Under the pieces are notes generated by a model, which worked only from the letters and a program-made list of their open reading frames with translations, did no database searches and was not told the origin of the DNA. Shown here piece by piece: positions 1-9,345 of a stretch of DNA of 64,000 bases. Position 1 is the first letter of the stretch. The number at the start of each line of letters is the position of its first letter. Source of the DNA: Kosakonia oryziphila (lineage in GTDB: Bacteria; Pseudomonadota; Gammaproteobacteria; Enterobacterales; Enterobacteriaceae); NCBI RefSeq assembly GCF_900094795.1, contig NZ_FMBC01000006.1, positions 1 to 64,000 of the forward strand. The letters are read 5' to 3'. The position numbers were made by a program, and so were the translations under genes.

Positions 1-261
1 AACGAAGGGGCGATTGCCCGGCAGCATGATGTCCAGGCGATTCACAATCTGGTGAAGAGGTTCTTTACGCTCAAGCGCCATGCCAACAATACACCAGACC
101 ATCATTTCGAGGGGAAGACGGCGCTTGCGTAGCGTTACTGTACCTGATTCGGCAAGGCAACGAGAGATGAGTTCGGGGTCGAGGTAATCCCCCAGAGAAG
201 TCAGTGGGTTACGCAGAGAATCGTAACGGGATACCAAATCAAGGGCCTGTCCAATGTACAT
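1..261 (-). CDS. IS4-family transposase, N-terminal 87 residues (runs off the window)
   Basis: The reverse strand is open from an ATG at 261 to the window edge. The product begins M-Y-I-G-Q-A-L-D-L-V-S-R-Y-D-S-L-R and continues with a stretch matching the start of the E. coli IS4 transposase (InsG) as I remember it. This is only the N-terminal part. The DDE catalytic region would lie outside the window, so whether the element is intact cannot be judged. It belongs to the mobile element ending at 345 and is transcribed in the same direction as ycgB. A hairpin terminator just upstream would limit read-in from ycgB. Confidence 0.85.
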   Translation of the reverse strand, partial: MYIGQALDLVSRYDSLRNPLTSLGDYLDPELISRCLAESGTVTLRKRRLPLEMMVWCIVGMALERKEPLHQIVNRLDIMLPGNRPFV

Positions 262-296
262 AAAAAAATCCGGAAACGAGTGAGCGTTTCCGGATT
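262..296 (-). terminator. Intrinsic terminator inside the IS4 end
   Basis: Perfect 12-bp arms (267-278 and 285-296, AATCCGGAAACG and its complement) enclose a 6-base loop. Read on the reverse strand, the hairpin is followed by seven T residues and then directly by the transposase ATG. It is placed to stop transcription entering from ycgB before it reaches the transposase, a common safeguard in insertion sequences. Confidence 0.75.
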
Positions 297-367
297 CTTA
301 CACAGCCACTGGATCGGTCAACTGATCCTTAACTGATCGGCATTACTGCGTACAGAGGGTTTTTTCA

Positions 368-1900
368 TTACAGGCTGTTCTGCCGGGGAGGGCATCTTTC
401 CAGCAGTTCCACGCTGCCATCTTCATTTTGCTGCTCCAGCAGCACATCAAACCCCCACAGACGATGTACGTGTTTCAGAACTTCGCGGCGGCCTTTATCC
501 AGCGGCGCGCGGTTATGCGGAATGTAACGCAGGGTTAATGAGCGATCACCGCGCAGATCGACATTCCAGACTTGAATGTTGGGCTCCAGATTACTGAGAT
601 TGTACTGCGATGACAGGCGGGAGCGGATTTCCCGGTATCCCTCTTCATTATGAATTGCTGCGATCTCCAGGTAGTTATTGCGATCGTCATCCAGTACGGT
701 AAAGAAGCGGAAATCACGCATGATCTTCGGCGACATAAACTGGCTAATGAAGCTTTCATCTTTAAAATCGCGCATGGCGAAATGCAGCGTTTCCAGCCAG
801 TCGGAACCGGCAATATCCGGGAACCAGTAGCGGTCTTCGTCCGTTGGCGACTGGCAAATACGCTTAATATCCTGGAACATGGCAAAGCCAAGCGCATAGG
901 GATTAATTCCGCTGTACCACGGGCTGTTATAAGGAGGCTGGAATACAACGTTAGTGTGGCTGTGCAGGAATTCCAGCATAAAGCGGTCAGTCACTTTCCC
1001 TTCATCATAGAGATGATTGAGGATAGTGTAATGCCAGAAAGTCGCCCAGCCTTCATTCATCACCTGCGTCTGTTTTTGCGGGTAGAAATACTGGCTGACT
1101 TTACGCACGATGCGCAGGATCTCACGCTGCCATGGCTCCAGCAGTGGCGCGTTCTTCTCCATAAAATAGAGCAGGTTTTCCTGCGGCTCAGACGGATAGC
1201 GACGCGTTTCGGCAATGGTTCGCTCCTCTTCGCGTTTTGGCAGCGTACGCCACAGCATATTCACCTGGCTTTGCAGATACTCCTCGCGGCTTTTCTGCCG
1301 GGCTTTCTCCTCCTGCAACGAGATTTTTTGCGGACGTTTGTAACGATCCACCCCGTAGTTCATCAGCGCATGGCACGAGTCGAGCAGCTTTTCAACTTCA
1401 TCGACGCCGTACCGCTCTTCGCAGTCGGTAATATATTTCCGTGCGAAAATAAGGTAATCGATAATTGAACTGGCGTCGGTCCAGCTCCGGAACAGGTAGT
1501 TATTTTTGAAGAAAGAGTTGTGCCCGTAGCAGGCATGTGCCATCACCAGCGCTTGCATGGTGATGGTATTTTCTTCCATCAGATAAGCGATACACGGGTT
1601 GGAGTTAATGACGATCTCATAAGCCAGCCCTTGTTGTCCGTGTTTATAGAGCCGCTCGGTTTCAATGAATTTCTTACCAAACGACCAGTGAGGGTAGTTG
1701 ATTGGCATACCGACACTGGAATAGGCATCCATCATCTGTTCTGAAGTAATGACTTCAATTTGGTGCGGATAGGTATCCAGCCGATAAAGTTTTGCCACCC
1801 GGTCGATTTCGGCCAGATAGACATCCAGTAGATCAAAAGTCCAGTCGGGTCCGTCGCTCAGACGAATGGAGTCCTTATTCATTGAGTCAATCGTAGCCAT
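368..1900 (-). CDS. ycgB: SpoVR family protein YcgB
   Basis: This 510-aa protein is collinear with E. coli YcgB from start to end. It starts M-A-T-I-D-S-M-N-K-D and carries the family block H-A-C-Y-G-H-N-S-F-F-K near residue 120 and N-E-G-W-A-T-F-W-H near residue 290. YcgB belongs to the SpoVR family; its molecular function is not established, although RpoS-linked expression has been reported in E. coli. The last residues (Q-N-S-L) differ from E. coli but the length is the same. The IS4 copy lies immediately downstream. The gene is divergent from dadA, as in E. coli. Confidence 0.97.
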   Translation of the reverse strand: MATIDSMNKDSIRLSDGPDWTFDLLDVYLAEIDRVAKLYRLDTYPHQIEVITSEQMMDAYSSVGMPINYPHWSFGKKFIETERLYKHGQQGLAYEIVINSNPCIAYLMEENTITMQALVMAHACYGHNSFFKNNYLFRSWTDASSIIDYLIFARKYITDCEERYGVDEVEKLLDSCHALMNYGVDRYKRPQKISLQEEKARQKSREEYLQSQVNMLWRTLPKREEERTIAETRRYPSEPQENLLYFMEKNAPLLEPWQREILRIVRKVSQYFYPQKQTQVMNEGWATFWHYTILNHLYDEGKVTDRFMLEFLHSHTNVVFQPPYNSPWYSGINPYALGFAMFQDIKRICQSPTDEDRYWFPDIAGSDWLETLHFAMRDFKDESFISQFMSPKIMRDFRFFTVLDDDRNNYLEIAAIHNEEGYREIRSRLSSQYNLSNLEPNIQVWNVDLRGDRSLTLRYIPHNRAPLDKGRREVLKHVHRLWGFDVLLEQQNEDGSVELLERCPPRQNSL

Positions 1901-2217
1901 TAGCGCGCCCTCATTGTTAGAACACTCTCTGTATGGAGCGTCTCATTTCAAGCATAGAACACGCAATCAATTCTGTACGTCAGGGCACTTTTTGGTTCGC
2001 AAATTTTGATCCTGCTATCTGCCTTAATAGTCGATTTTGCAAAATTTTATACTGCGGCGAAATGTCGCGCAGCAGTAGATGCTAAATAATCGCAGGCCTT
2101 GTAATACGGTGGGGGTGTGAGGAGTGTCACCATAAAAAAGCCATATGTTGAATAATATTTTCATCTGGGTTATCAATTTGTAATTAGACGATCGTGCTTT
2201 ACTTACAGGAGAGGGAT
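1901..2217. other. Divergent ycgB/dadA intergenic region
   Basis: No gene is seen in these 317 bases. The region must hold the promoters of ycgB (leftward) and dadAX (rightward). In E. coli the dadAX promoters are controlled by Lrp and cAMP-CRP. A CRP-like palindrome at 2116-2131 is annotated separately. A+T-rich tracts at 1985-2060 would suit Lrp, but its motif is too loose to call by eye. Confidence 0.6.
2116..2131. promoter_or_regulatory. CRP-like site upstream of dadA
   Basis: TGTGAGGAGTGTCACC matches the CRP consensus TGTGA-N6-TCACA at 9 of 10 defined positions. It lies 87 bases before the dadA start. E. coli dadAX is activated by cAMP-CRP, so function and position agree. The transcription start was not identified. 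Confidence 0.6.
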
Positions 2218-3516
2218 ATGCGAGTTGTTGTATTGGGAAGCGGTGTTGTAGGCGTTGCCAGTGCCTGGTATTTGCGTCAGGCGGGTCATGATGTCACGGT
2301 TATTGACCGCCAGCCGGGGCCGGCTCAGGAAACCAGTGCCGGTAATGCCGGGCAGATTTCCCCCGGTTATGCCGCTCCCTGGGCCGCGCCGGGTGTGCCG
2401 TTGAAGGCCATCAAATGGATGTTCCAGCGCCATGCGCCGCTTGCTATCAGCCTTGACGGCACGTCATCACAACTAAAATGGATGTGGCAGATGCTGCGCA
2501 ACTGCGACGCCCGGCACTATGCAGAGAACAAAGGGCGTATGGTGCGGCTGGCAGAGTACAGCCGAGACTGCCTGAAGCTGCTACGTGAAACCACCGGTAT
2601 TCAGTATGAAGGACGGCAGGGCGGCACCTTGCAGCTATTCCGCACCGCCGCGCAGTATGAAAACGCCACCCGTGACATTGCCGTATTGCAGGACGCAGGC
2701 GTTCCTTACCAGTTGCTGGAATCCGCGCGTCTGGCTGAGGTAGAGCCTGCGCTGGCTGAAGTGGCGCACAAATTAACCGGCGGCCTGCGTTTGCCAAATG
2801 ATGAAACCGGCGACTGCCAGCTTTTTACTCAGCAACTTGCCAGCATGGCAGAGCAGGCCGGGGTGATCTTTCGCTTCAATACCCCGGTGGATCGTCTGCT
2901 GTATGAAGGCGAAAACATCTATGGAGTGAAGTGCGGTGAAGAGGTGGTAAAAGCCGATGCCTATGTGATGGCTTTCGGCTCCTGGTCAACCGGGCTGCTG
3001 AAAGGCATCGTTGATATTCCTGTATACCCGCTGAAAGGCTACTCGTTGACGATCCCTGTCGCGCAGGAAGACGGCGCGCCGGTTTCTACTATCCTTGATG
3101 AAACCTACAAAATCGCTATTACGCGGTTTGATAAGCGCATTCGTGTAGGCGGCATGGCGGAAATTGTTGGTTTCAACACCGAGTTGCTGCAACCTCGTCG
3201 TGAAACGCTGGAAATGGTGGTACGCGATCTCTTCCCGCGCGGTGGTCGCGTTGAAGAGGCGACATTCTGGACCGGTCTGCGCCCAATGACGCCGGACGGT
3301 ACGCCAGTTGTTGGCCGTACGCTGTATAAAAATCTGTGGCTCAACACAGGCCACGGTACGCTGGGTTGGACCATGGCCTGTGGTTCCGGCCAGTTGCTCA
3401 GTGATTTAATGTCCGGCAACACACCAGCTATTGCGGCGGACGATCTCTCTGTCGCCCGCTATTTACCCGGCTTTACCCCGGCACGCGCACAGCATCTGCA
3501 TGGCGTTCACAATTGA
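2218..3516 (+). CDS. dadA: D-amino acid dehydrogenase, FAD-dependent
   Basis: DadA oxidises D-alanine and other D-amino acids to 2-oxo acids and ammonia, passing electrons to the membrane quinone pool. The ATG at 2218 follows GGAGAGGG closely and gives 432 aa, the length of E. coli DadA. An upstream in-frame start at 2194 is less likely. The N-terminus has the FAD-binding [12 protein letters not shown] (residues 7-18) and the family motif [16 protein letters not shown] near residue 45. It is followed 18 bases later by dadX, forming the alanine catabolic operon. Confidence 0.97.
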   Translation: MRVVVLGSGVVGVASAWYLRQAGHDVTVIDRQPGPAQETSAGNAGQISPGYAAPWAAPGVPLKAIKWMFQRHAPLAISLDGTSSQLKWMWQMLRNCDARHYAENKGRMVRLAEYSRDCLKLLRETTGIQYEGRQGGTLQLFRTAAQYENATRDIAVLQDAGVPYQLLESARLAEVEPALAEVAHKLTGGLRLPNDETGDCQLFTQQLASMAEQAGVIFRFNTPVDRLLYEGENIYGVKCGEEVVKADAYVMAFGSWSTGLLKGIVDIPVYPLKGYSLTIPVAQEDGAPVSTILDETYKIAITRFDKRIRVGGMAEIVGFNTELLQPRRETLEMVVRDLFPRGGRVEEATFWTGLRPMTPDGTPVVGRTLYKNLWLNTGHGTLGWTMACGSGQLLSDLMSGNTPAIAADDLSVARYLPGFTPARAQHLHGVHN

Positions 3517-3534
3517 TAAATATAAGGAAAAGTA

Positions 3535-4605
3535 ATGTCTCGTCCGATTCTGGCCACGCTGGACTTACAGGCGCTGGACAATAATTTACAGGTCGTTCGT
3601 CGGGCTGCGCCGACAGCTAAGGTCTGGTCAGTAGTCAAGGCGAATGCATATGGTCACGGTATCGATCGTGTCTGGCGTTCGCTTGCCAGCGCTGATGGTT
3701 TTGCGATGCTGAATCTCGAAGAGGCCATTTTGCTGCGCGAACGCGGCTGGAAAGGGCCGATTCTGCTGCTGGAAGGTTTTTTTCACGCCGATGAGTTACC
3801 GCTATTCGATAAATACCGGTTGACCACCAGCCTGCACAGCAACTGGCAGATTAAGGCGTTACAAAATGCACAACTGCAAGCGCCGCTGGATATCTATCTG
3901 AAGATTAACAGCGGCATGAATCGCCTTGGCTTTATGCCGGATCGCGTGCACACGGTGTGGCAGCAACTGCGGGCGATTAATAACGTAAGCAGCATTACCC
4001 TGATGTCGCACTTTGCTGAAGCCGAACGCCCGGACGGGATCGCCGGGCCGATGGCGCGTATTGCGCAGGCGGCGGAGGGGCTGGATGCGCCGCTATCGTT
4101 ATCTAACTCTGCGGCGACGTTATGGCATCCTGAAGCGCATTTCGACTGGGTGCGTCCGGGCATTGTTCTGTACGGCGCATCGCCCTCTGGTCAGTGGCAG
4201 GATGTCGCCAACAGCGGTATCCGGCCGGTGATGACGCTCAGCAGCGAAATTATCGCGGTGCAAACGTTGAAAGCGGGTGAAACGGTCGGTTATGGTTGCC
4301 GCTATCGCGCCAGCGGGGAGCAACGTATCGGTGTGGTGGCCTGTGGCTATGCCGATGGTTATCCGCGTATTGCGCCTTCCGGCACGCCGGTACTGGTCGA
4401 CGGAATTCGCACCGGTACGGTCGGCGCGATTTCAATGGATATGCTTACGGTCGATTTAACGCCTTGCCCGCAGGCTGGTATCGGTACGCCGGTTGAACTG
4501 TGGGGTAAGGAGATAAAAATCGATGAAGTCGCTGCGGCGGCAGGCACTGTTGGGTACGAACTGATGTGCGCATTGGCGCAGCGCGTGCCTGTTGTGACAG
4601 TGTAA
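3535..4605 (+). CDS. dadX: Catabolic alanine racemase
   Basis: DadX is a PLP-dependent racemase converting L- to D-alanine, which DadA then oxidises. The protein has 356 aa, as in E. coli. The PLP lysine lies in V-K-A-N-A-Y-G-H-G (around residue 35), and the C-terminal domain has the G-Y-A-D-G-Y-P-R and S-M-D-M-L blocks typical of alanine racemases. An AAGGAAAAGTA ribosome site precedes the ATG. It is the last gene of the operon and converges on cvrA. Confidence 0.97.
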   Translation: MSRPILATLDLQALDNNLQVVRRAAPTAKVWSVVKANAYGHGIDRVWRSLASADGFAMLNLEEAILLRERGWKGPILLLEGFFHADELPLFDKYRLTTSLHSNWQIKALQNAQLQAPLDIYLKINSGMNRLGFMPDRVHTVWQQLRAINNVSSITLMSHFAEAERPDGIAGPMARIAQAAEGLDAPLSLSNSAATLWHPEAHFDWVRPGIVLYGASPSGQWQDVANSGIRPVMTLSSEIIAVQTLKAGETVGYGCRYRASGEQRIGVVACGYADGYPRIAPSGTPVLVDGIRTGTVGAISMDMLTVDLTPCPQAGIGTPVELWGKEIKIDEVAAAAGTVGYELMCALAQRVPVVTV

Positions 4606-4612
4606 CAGACTG

Positions 4613-4633
4613 CGAGGCGGTTATTCCGCCTCG
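4613..4633. terminator. Hairpin between convergent dadX and cvrA
   Basis: CGAGGCGG and its complement CCGCCTCG pair around a 5-base loop that contains the cvrA stop codon. There is no clear T-run on either side, so this may be a weak or factor-assisted terminator shared by the two convergent genes. Confidence 0.45.
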
Positions 4634-6354
4634 TCTTCTGCCACTCTGACGCCCACTTTTAACACCGCATTGTCGGCTTTTTCAGCCACTGTCCAGATCA
4701 TTCCTGCAAACTCGACCTGGTCGCCAACCACCGGTGCCGCTCCCAATAGCTGCTGAACAATATCGCCCAGCGTTTGCTGATTATCTCGGTGCTCAAGGCC
4801 TTCATCCAGACCGTAAATAAGTGCCACGTCGGCGAACTTAGCATCGGCTTCAAGGATAAAATCGCCAAAGAAACGCTGATCCAGCGCGACCGGCGGCGAC
4901 TGGCTAAACAGCTTGCCTAGCGCAGGGAGATCCCGCTCGCGACCAATGACACACAGGACATCGCCTTCCCGCAACCGCGTGCTGCCGGTCGGATGCAACA
5001 GACTATTACCGCGAAACAGCGCCGCAATACGCGTCTCTTCCGGCATGTGCAAATCACGAAGCGCCGCACCCACGCACCATTTATCGGCGCTAAGCTGGTA
5101 AACGAACTGCTCGAAGGGATTATTCGGGTGGATATCCAGCCCCACGCGAGAAACTGGCCAGCCGACCGGCGGCACCACCACTTTGGCTTTTTTCGCCGCC
5201 CAGGAGAGCGAGGTACCCTGGAACAGCAGCGAGATCAGCACCACGAAGAAGGCAACGTTAAAGAACAGCCGCGCATTATCCAGCCCGGCCATCATCGGGA
5301 AGGTGGCGAGAATAATCGGCACGGCACCGCGTAGCCCCACCCAGCTGATAAACACGCGCTCACGTAGATTGAAGCCACGAAACGGCAGCAGGCTGGCAAA
5401 CACCGACAGCGGACGGGCGATAAAAATCATCCATGCGGAGAGGATCAGGGCAGAGACGGCAATCGGCAGCAGATCGGACGGCGTGACCAGCAGGCCCAGC
5501 ACGAGGAACATGGCGATTTGCGCCATCCAGGCCAGCCCATCGAAGTTTTGCAAAATCCCGTAGCGGTTGCGGATCGGCCGGTTTCCCAGCACAAAACCAC
5601 ATAAATACACGGCCAGGATGCCGCTGCCGTGCAAGGCCGTCGTCAGGGCAAAAACCAGAATACCGCCGCTGAGCGCCAGCAGCGGATAGAGACCCGCCGG
5701 CAGGGCGATACGGTTGATCATCTGTTGCAGCAGGTAGCCGCCGGTGCCGCCCAGCAGAATGCCAAGACCAAACTCCTGTACGATATGCACCAGGAACATC
5801 ACATCGAGATCGGCTTTGTGCTTCTGGATCATCTCAATCAGCGTGATGGTCAGGAAGACCGCCATCGGATCGTTACTGCCCGACTCGATCTCCAGCGTGG
5901 AGCCAACGCGCTCGTTCAGCCCTTTGCCTCCCAGTAGCGAGAACACCGCAGCCGCATCGGTGGAACCGACAATCGCGCCAATCAACAGGCCTTCAATCAG
6001 GTGGAGCTTGAACAACCACGCGGCCATCATGCCAGTAAGACCGGAGGTGACCAGCACACCCACAGTGGCGAGCGAAAGCGCAGGGCCGAGCGCGACACGA
6101 AAGGAGCTGGCGCGGGTTCGCATGCCGCCATCCAGCAAAATGATCGCCAGCGCGAGGTTACTGACTATATAAGCCAGTGGGTAGTTGTCGAACGGGATCC
6201 CGCCGATACCGTCAATGCCGGCTAACATACCAATGACCAGGAAAATGACCAAAATAGGTATACCAAGGCGAGAAGAGAAAGAACTCAATAAAATGCTACA
6301 GGTTACAAGAACAGAACCCAGAATAAACAGACTAATTATCGCCTCAGCGTCCAA
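4621..6354 (-). CDS. cvrA: K+/H+ antiporter (NhaP2 / CvrA)
   Basis: This 577-aa protein is collinear with E. coli CvrA (YcgO). The N-terminal part, residues 1 to about 390, is a multi-pass CPA1 antiporter domain with the G-S-T-D-A-A-A-V-F motif and [10 protein letters not shown]. The C-terminal part has a TrkA_C domain near residues 400-485 and a CorC/HlyC-like end. The family exchanges K+ for H+ and is needed for growth at low osmolarity in E. coli. The best start is TTG at 6354, ten bases after AAGGAG; no in-frame ATG fits the E. coli N-terminus. Confidence 0.95.
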   Translation of the reverse strand: MDAEAIISLFILGSVLVTCSILLSSFSSRLGIPILVIFLVIGMLAGIDGIGGIPFDNYPLAYIVSNLALAIILLDGGMRTRASSFRVALGPALSLATVGVLVTSGLTGMMAAWLFKLHLIEGLLIGAIVGSTDAAAVFSLLGGKGLNERVGSTLEIESGSNDPMAVFLTITLIEMIQKHKADLDVMFLVHIVQEFGLGILLGGTGGYLLQQMINRIALPAGLYPLLALSGGILVFALTTALHGSGILAVYLCGFVLGNRPIRNRYGILQNFDGLAWMAQIAMFLVLGLLVTPSDLLPIAVSALILSAWMIFIARPLSVFASLLPFRGFNLRERVFISWVGLRGAVPIILATFPMMAGLDNARLFFNVAFFVVLISLLFQGTSLSWAAKKAKVVVPPVGWPVSRVGLDIHPNNPFEQFVYQLSADKWCVGAALRDLHMPEETRIAALFRGNSLLHPTGSTRLREGDVLCVIGRERDLPALGKLFSQSPPVALDQRFFGDFILEADAKFADVALIYGLDEGLEHRDNQQTLGDIVQQLLGAAPVVGDQVEFAGMIWTVAEKADNAVLKVGVRVAEDEAE

Positions 6355-6475
6355 TATGGTGCTTCTCCTTAATCCTCACTAGCGGGAATCCCCCGGGCCA
6401 GAAAACCGGGGTTAGTAACTTCATTTCATAATAACGGCAGAAACGGTGCGTTAATAACAATATTAAGCACTTTTT

Positions 6476-7387
6476 TTACTCCTGAATCACTGGATGACCG
6501 GTCAGCGTCAAGCGTGTTTTATCAGTATGTTGCAGTTGGGCAAATGCACCTAACGGCAGGGTTACTGTTTGCGATTCGTGCCCGAAAGCCAGCCCGCTAA
6601 TGACCGGGATCGTCAACTGCGAACGCAGGTAATCCACCATCTTTGTAAGATTGTAACCCGCATCGTAATCGTTAGGTTGTGCGTGGGAGAAACTACCGAG
6701 AATGAGCGCGTGTTGCTGCCCAAGAATACCGGCGTGCAGCAATTGCAAAAGCATGCGCTCAACGCGATAAGGATGCTCATTAATATCTTCCACCACCAGA
6801 ATACCGCCCGGCATTGACGGTAACCACGGCGTGCCGATAAGTGACGTCAGCATCGCCAGATTCCCGCCCCATAGTGTGCCTTCAACATGGCATTGTGGGC
6901 CAATGCCGTTCCACTCGATACTGAAGGTCGGGCTGGTCAGTGCGCGCCAGAAGTGCTCCTGCGTGAATGCATCCAGTGTTTCTGCGCCGAAATTACCTGC
7001 CAGCATCGGCCCGCTAAAGGTAATTACCTTGCCGGTTGCTAACAGACCAAGCTGGATCACCGAAAAATCACTGTGACCGCATATCAGCAGCGGTTGCTGT
7101 TGCTGACGCGTCGCGATGCCCTGCCAGTCAATATCGGCAAGCAAACGGCTGGCGCCATAGCCACCGCGTACCGCCATCACAATCGTATTGTTGCCCGCCA
7201 GGGTTGCCAGTGCGTTAATATCGGCCAGACGCTCTTCATCGCTACCAGCAAACCGTTCACTGCGCCGGGTGATGACCGATGGATTGGCAATGTGATGCCC
7301 CAGTTGTGTCAGACGTTCAACAGCAAGTGCTGCGGCGTGCTGATTAATACAATAACCGGAAGGGGCGACCAAATGGATGGTGGACAT
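6476..7387 (-). CDS. ldcA: L,D-carboxypeptidase, murein tetrapeptide recycling
   Basis: LdcA removes the terminal D-alanine from L-Ala-D-Glu-mDap-D-Ala in the cytoplasm during peptidoglycan recycling. The 303-aa product matches the S66 peptidase family. The nucleophile serine lies in C-G-H-S-D-F-S-V-I (about residue 109), and a G-H-E block follows near residue 265. The ATG at 7387 has AAGGAAATGCC upstream. It diverges from emtA, and pairing with a murein transglycosylase across the gap matches E. coli. Confidence 0.96.
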   Translation of the reverse strand: MSTIHLVAPSGYCINQHAAALAVERLTQLGHHIANPSVITRRSERFAGSDEERLADINALATLAGNNTIVMAVRGGYGASRLLADIDWQGIATRQQQQPLLICGHSDFSVIQLGLLATGKVITFSGPMLAGNFGAETLDAFTQEHFWRALTSPTFSIEWNGIGPQCHVEGTLWGGNLAMLTSLIGTPWLPSMPGGILVVEDINEHPYRVERMLLQLLHAGILGQQHALILGSFSHAQPNDYDAGYNLTKMVDYLRSQLTIPVISGLAFGHESQTVTLPLGAFAQLQHTDKTRLTLTGHPVIQE

Positions 7388-7488
7388 GGCATTTCCTTGC
7401 TGACATCTATGGGGAAACAGTTATCATGCCGCTAACCTGTACCGTTGTCATCCGCAGCGATGAGCAGTTCGAAGAAGGATGTATTGGC

Positions 7489-8100
7489 GTGAAATTAAGA
7501 TGGTTTGCTTTTTTAGTGGTACTTTTGGCTGGATGTAGTTCAAGACAGGATTACCGACAGCCGGACTGGAATCCGGAGATACCGGTGAAACGGGCGATGC
7601 AATGGATGCCGATCTCGCAAAAGGCGGGTGCGGCGTGGGGCGTCAGCCCGCGGTTGTTGACGGCGATGATTGCCGTAGAATCAGGCGGAAACCCGAACCT
7701 GGTGAGTAAGTCCAATGCGGTGGGGCTAATGCAACTGAAAGCGTCAACTTCCGGACGTGAAGTTTACCGCTATATGGGCTGGAGCGGGCAACCCTCGAGC
7801 AGCGAACTGAAAAATCCCGAGCGCAATATTTCCATGGGCGCGGCATATTTAAGCATTCTCGCACACGGGCCTCTGGCGGGGATCCGTGACCAGCAGGTGA
7901 TGCAGTACGCGCTGGTGGTCTCCTACGTCAACGGTGCCGGAGCGTTATTGCGGACGTTTTCTTCGGATCGCGGTGAAGCGATTGATGAGATCAATGACTT
8001 GAGCGCTGACGCTTTTCTGAAACACGTGGCAGAGAAACACCCCGCACCGCAAGCGCCGCGCTATATCTGGAAAGTACAAAAAGCGATGGATGCGATGTGA
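7489..8100 (+). CDS. emtA: Membrane-bound lytic murein transglycosylase E
   Basis: EmtA is an outer-membrane lipoprotein that cleaves the MurNAc-GlcNAc bond of peptidoglycan. A GTG start at 7489 gives 203 aa, exactly the E. coli length, with a lipobox L-L-A-G-C at residues 12-16. The frame is open further upstream to 7426, but that extension does not match the family and would bury the signal peptide. The SLT domain has the catalytic glutamate in A-V-E-S-G-G-N-P and the G-L-M-Q-L-K block. It converges tail to tail with ycgR. Confidence 0.95.
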   Translation: MKLRWFAFLVVLLAGCSSRQDYRQPDWNPEIPVKRAMQWMPISQKAGAAWGVSPRLLTAMIAVESGGNPNLVSKSNAVGLMQLKASTSGREVYRYMGWSGQPSSSELKNPERNISMGAAYLSILAHGPLAGIRDQQVMQYALVVSYVNGAGALLRTFSSDRGEAIDEINDLSADAFLKHVAEKHPAPQAPRYIWKVQKAMDAM

Positions 8101-8832
8101 TCAGCGTACCCGGTTGGCGCGTTCGCGCGCCTCGCGCTCCAGGGCGAAGATAATGCGCTGGAGCTCGCGCTCAACACCGGGGCTGACATTCAAAAAACGA
8201 AAGCTCAGGCGTGGCGTAACGATGGTGCTGTTTTTCCCGTCCACCACTTTGCGCTCGCCAATCGCAATCAGTTGTGCGTCAAAATAAAATTGTCCCCAGG
8301 ACGCCATGTCCAGCTCAACCTGCGAAAAGCGCATGCCCGGTTGCAGTGCTGCGGATAATTCGCCATCCAGCAGGGCACCCATTCCTCCTAATGAGAGGTC
8401 AAACAAGCGAAAGCGGATCTCGCTTTTGTCCGGCAATAACGCCTTACAAAAATAAGCCGGATGGAGCGGGGCACTGATGCGGAAATATTCACGGCGCTGA
8501 ATAAACCACAGCGAATCCGGCAGTGGGGTAATAAATGCCGGCAGTGCCTGGAAATCACCGACTGTAAGCCCTGGCACTGTAAATTCAACTTTGGCACCTT
8601 GTGTTTCAGCGGTGATGGTCACTTTCCCGGCACGTTGCACGGCGTTGTTCTCATACTCCTGGCTACCAAAATCCATCACCAGTTCTTCCGGATTGACTTC
8701 CAGTATCTTACTGATGAACTGACCACTACCCCAGCTAATGCAGACAGGCACTTGGTATTTTTGCAGATCGCGTAAAACACCCAGCACGGCCAGAGGATTT
8801 TGTTTCAGGAACTGCTCACTGTAATTACTCAC
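8101..8832 (-). CDS. ycgR: Flagellar brake protein YcgR (c-di-GMP receptor)
   Basis: YcgR binds cyclic di-GMP through its C-terminal PilZ domain and then slows flagellar rotation. A GTG start at 8832 is preferred: AAGGAG lies nine bases upstream and the product then aligns with the E. coli N-terminus (S-N-Y-S-E-Q-F-L-K-Q-N-P). An upstream GTG at 8859 would place the ribosome site inside the gene. Residues 1 to about 110 form the YcgR N domain. The PilZ signature is visible as Q-R-R-E-Y-F-R and D-L-S-L-G-G-M-G. Confidence 0.95.
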   Translation of the reverse strand: MSNYSEQFLKQNPLAVLGVLRDLQKYQVPVCISWGSGQFISKILEVNPEELVMDFGSQEYENNAVQRAGKVTITAETQGAKVEFTVPGLTVGDFQALPAFITPLPDSLWFIQRREYFRISAPLHPAYFCKALLPDKSEIRFRLFDLSLGGMGALLDGELSAALQPGMRFSQVELDMASWGQFYFDAQLIAIGERKVVDGKNSTIVTPRLSFRFLNVSPGVERELQRIIFALEREARERANRVR

Positions 8833-8971
8833 GCCGAATGGCTCCTTGATGACTGACACACCGTCGTTGGGTTATCGGCAATTTTATACAGAACTTAATA
8901 CAAATATTGCGAAAAATTTTCCCTGAAGGCGGGATTAAGTCTGTGAGATGAAAAAGTTTTGTCGCCGACAA

Positions 8972-8978
8972 CTATACT
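8972..8978 (+). promoter_or_regulatory. Probable ymgE promoter -10 element
   Basis: CTATACT about 65 bases before the ymgE ATG matches the sigma-S-favoured extended -10 form. No good -35 is present at the usual distance, which also fits sigma S. This is inference from motif only. Confidence 0.35.
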
Positions 8979-9042
8979 GTAGCTAATGCGCCGCCGTTGG
9001 GGCGCGTGTGTGTAACCGAAACAAGCAGAGGGAGAGAGTAAA

Positions 9043-9297
9043 ATGGGCATTCTCGCGTGGATCCTTTTTGGATTGATTGCTGGCATTATCGCTAAATTAA
9101 TCATGCCCGGACGGGATGGCGGCGGATTTATTCTGACTTGTATTCTGGGGATAGTGGGAGCCGTTGTTGGGGGCTGGCTGGCCACAACGTTTGGTTTTGG
9201 CGGCGATATTACCGGCTTTAATCTTCACAGTTTCCTTATCGCGGTTGTCGGCGCTATCGTTGTGCTGGCGGTATTCAGGTTGGTGCGCAGAGATTAA
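9043..9297 (+). CDS. ymgE: Small inner-membrane protein YmgE (transglycosylase-associated family)
   Basis: This 84-aa protein is nearly identical in layout to E. coli YmgE (Tag1). It is three hydrophobic segments with the conserved block I-M-P-G-R-D-G-G-G-F near residues 20-30. The family is named transglycosylase-associated, but no biochemical role is proven. An AGGGAGAGAG ribosome site precedes the ATG. It converges with treA through a shared hairpin terminator. Confidence 0.93.
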   Translation: MGILAWILFGLIAGIIAKLIMPGRDGGGFILTCILGIVGAVVGGWLATTFGFGGDITGFNLHSFLIAVVGAIVVLAVFRLVRRD

Positions 9298-9311
9298 AAC
9301 TTAATGCCAGT

Positions 9312-9340
9312 AAAAAGGCCGCAATCGCTGCGGCCTTTTT
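9312..9340. terminator. Bidirectional terminator between ymgE and treA
   Basis: AAAGGCCGCA and TGCGGCCTTT pair around a 5-base loop, with A5 before and T5 after. It therefore works as an intrinsic terminator for both converging transcripts. Confidence 0.85.
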
Positions 9341-9345
9341 CATAT

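Larger units (their letters stand above)
1..345 (-). mobile_element. IS4 element, left part of window only
   Basis: The terminal bases 327-345 read, on the reverse strand, TAATGCCGATCAGTTAAGG, which is the IS4 terminal inverted repeat as I know it. The transposase start lies 84 bases inside this end. The other end is outside the window. IS4 makes an 11-13 bp target duplication, so one copy should be the bases starting at 346 (CTGCGTACAGAGG). The insertion falls about 22 bases beyond the ycgB stop codon, so no core gene in view is interrupted. Confidence 0.8.

Noticed and set aside
650..1468. Plus-strand frame of 272 codons opposite ycgB
   Set aside because: YcgB is conserved codon by codon on the other strand; this frame has no start context.
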